Positions 62,890 through 64,000 of a DNA stretch of 64,000 nt are shown here, one piece after another. The notes under the pieces are model-generated. The model saw only the letters and a list, made by a program, of their open reading frames with translations, was not told the DNA's origin and searched no databases. The stretch is from Ureibacillus composti (GTDB taxonomy: Bacteria; Bacillota; Bacilli; Bacillales_A; Planococcaceae), in the NCBI GenBank assembly GCA_030348875.1, contig JAUCEP010000002.1, positions 2,311,001-2,375,000 of the forward strand, given 5' to 3'. A program made the position numbers and the translations under genes. The stretch's first letter is position 1. Each line of letters opens with the position of its first letter.

Positions 62890-63570
62890 TTACGTCACGA
62901 ACTCGGCTGTTATTAATTCGAAATCAAGACCATTACGAATCTTGCCAAATAACATTCTAGTCTTTCCGAATTTTATTTTTATCAATTTTAAAATATTGAT
63001 TGCCATCCTCCTTGGAGGATATGCCCGATCTCTGTTGTAATCTTTTATTGTATTCTCTGTGTAATCTATTGGTATTGCTCCCGTCATTTTGACGTGTCCC
63101 ATTCCACCAAATTGACGGGATGGAAACCGACAAGTTGACGTGTCTAATTCGACATTTTGACATAATCCTTTTTTACTAATTGACGTCTCCATTTCATCAA
63201 TTTTTTGAGGGCTATTTTTCAACTCTTCACTTTGGGAAAAGCCGTGATAAAAGATTTTCTTTACTTCCTTCTCATTAATTCGGTACCATTTTTTGCGATC
63301 TGTTTTCCGTTCATTAAAATTGCCAACCTCGATTAGATTTAATTGCTCTAACTTTTTCAAAATACGGTCAATTGTACTTTTCGACCAAAACGGAAATTGC
63401 TGATGAAATTCCATCAACGTTTTGGAAACCCACTTTTCCCCTTCCCTCACGCTGCCAGCAGTTTGCACCAAATCATTCAATTGTTGTAACATCAGTGCCT
63501 CATTTAATCCAATTTTCATTGCAAGTGTAGTTGAAATAATTATTGGTGTTTCGTTATTAAATAAGCTCAT
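62890..63570 (-). CDS. phage-type replication protein (winged-helix, DnaD/replisome-organiser-like)
   Basis: 226 residues. MSLFNNETPIIISTTLAMKIGLNEALMLQQLNDL, KEGKKWV-like EGEKWVSKTLMEFHQQFPFWSKSTIDRILKKLEQLNLIEVGNF is the typical start of phage and ICE replication proteins. A central part rich in polar residues is followed by a short, unusual C-terminus. AAAGGGG precedes the ATG. Probably a mobile-element remnant; no other phage genes are in view. Confidence 0.65.
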   Translation of the reverse strand: MSLFNNETPIIISTTLAMKIGLNEALMLQQLNDLVQTAGSVREGEKWVSKTLMEFHQQFPFWSKSTIDRILKKLEQLNLIEVGNFNERKTDRKKWYRINEKEVKKIFYHGFSQSEELKNSPQKIDEMETSISKKGLCQNVELDTSTCRFPSRQFGGMGHVKMTGAIPIDYTENTIKDYNRDRAYPPRRMAINILKLIKIKFGKTRMLFGKIRNGLDFELITAEFVT

Positions 63571-63778
63571 TGATTTCTGTCCCCTTTAAACCTAAGTTTT
63601 CTGAGAAATTCATCATACTGCATTTCCCATTCATCCTTTATATAGTGTTTTAGGTGCGAAAAAGAGACATGAATTCAAAAATTTTTGCCCAACCCTCAAA
63701 AAAATATTTCGTACCCCATTTCTTTACCAAAAGCTTATAATAAAATGAAAAATATAGCTATTTTTGGAGGTAATCTCC

Positions 63779-64000
63779 TTGAAGGAAAAAATTTTATGGA
63801 TTGGCTTATTGATTGTCTTCATAAGTTGGATAGGAAACTATCTTTATTTTCAATCGAAACAGCTGGATCAACCCATTTTTCTAGACCACTATTATGAAAC
63901 CTATATGCAGGATGAATCCACTTTAACCTTTTACTATTTAAGCAATAAGACGGATGATGCTGTCATAAACCATGTTACCATCGATGGCATTGACCTGTAT
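63779..64000 (+). CDS. exported or membrane-anchored protein, 3' end outside the window
   Basis: 74 residues visible from TTG 63779, 8 nt after GGAGG. The N-terminus KEKILWIGLLIVFISWIGNYLYF is a signal or anchor, then LDQPIFLDHYYETYMQDESTLTFYYLSNKTDD. The gene runs off the right edge. No family recognised. Confidence 0.6.
   Translation, partial: MKEKILWIGLLIVFISWIGNYLYFQSKQLDQPIFLDHYYETYMQDESTLTFYYLSNKTDDAVINHVTIDGIDLY

Overview
The window is low-GC Gram-positive DNA (by eye mid-30s % G+C). Strong AGGAGG-type ribosome binding sites, frequent TTG and GTG starts, a T-box leader, and genes such as ywbE, yfmQ-like, a YIP1 protein, an ECF sigma/anti-sigma pair and MocR regulators place it in the Bacillales (Bacillaceae/Planococcaceae). 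No genus can be fixed from the sequence alone. It looks like chromosomal DNA: most genes are ordinary metabolic, envelope and regulatory genes in short operons. There is no rRNA, tRNA, CRISPR array, complete insertion sequence or intact prophage.

Layout. 0.6-7 kb: a catabolic cluster (aconitase-family hydro-lyase large and small subunits, maleate-isomerase-like racemase, MatC-type carrier, quinone oxidoreductase) with a divergent FCD-GntR regulator. A palindromic operator, a cre-like site and a motif shared by two promoters suggest one control circuit, probably for a maleate-like dicarboxylate. 7.5-9.8 kb: a 52-bp tandem array, then T-box-controlled proS. 9.9-13 kb: alarmone-hydrolase-like HD protein, LysR regulator and divergent MFS carrier. 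13.6-23 kb: phoU, an HD-GYP protein, a diphthamide-synthase-like PP-loop protein, a MocR/flavoprotein pair and a Fur-box reductase. 23-28.5 kb: an ABC exporter with five GTATAC sites, then small membrane proteins. 28.6-34 kb: an MBL hydrolase, a second 52-bp array, and the Pnkp/Hen1 RNA-repair pair. 34-46.8 kb: GGDEF, ywbE, DUF2975/XRE, CoxG, pssA, YIP1 and a TolB-like protein, interspersed with three copies of an unrecognised small RNA. 47-55 kb: a second MocR, AlkD, a second quinone oxidoreductase, a five-module version of the same RNA, and a serine hydrolase. 55-64 kb: a chemoreceptor, ECF sigma/anti-sigma, a polysaccharide deacetylase, a decayed toxin-antitoxin pair and a phage-type replication protein.

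The most unusual content is non-coding. (1) A family of stand-alone RNA units occurs at about 36.8, 40.8, 41.4 and 53.0 kb. Each has its own conserved promoter and Rho-independent terminator. Each carries a strong Shine-Dalgarno followed by a six-codon open frame that coincides with a covarying hairpin; the fourth locus repeats that module five times at 77-78 nt. (2) Three tandem arrays with exactly 52-bp period and a shared hairpin design but different stems lie at 7.5, 29.5 and 43.7 kb. (3) Three four-unit AAGGGAA blocks share identical internal spacing. (4) A GC-rich structured repeat is present as two good copies and one decayed copy. Four protein genes are visibly broken (VOC, GyrI-like, CamH carbonic anhydrase, RelE/ParE-like toxin).
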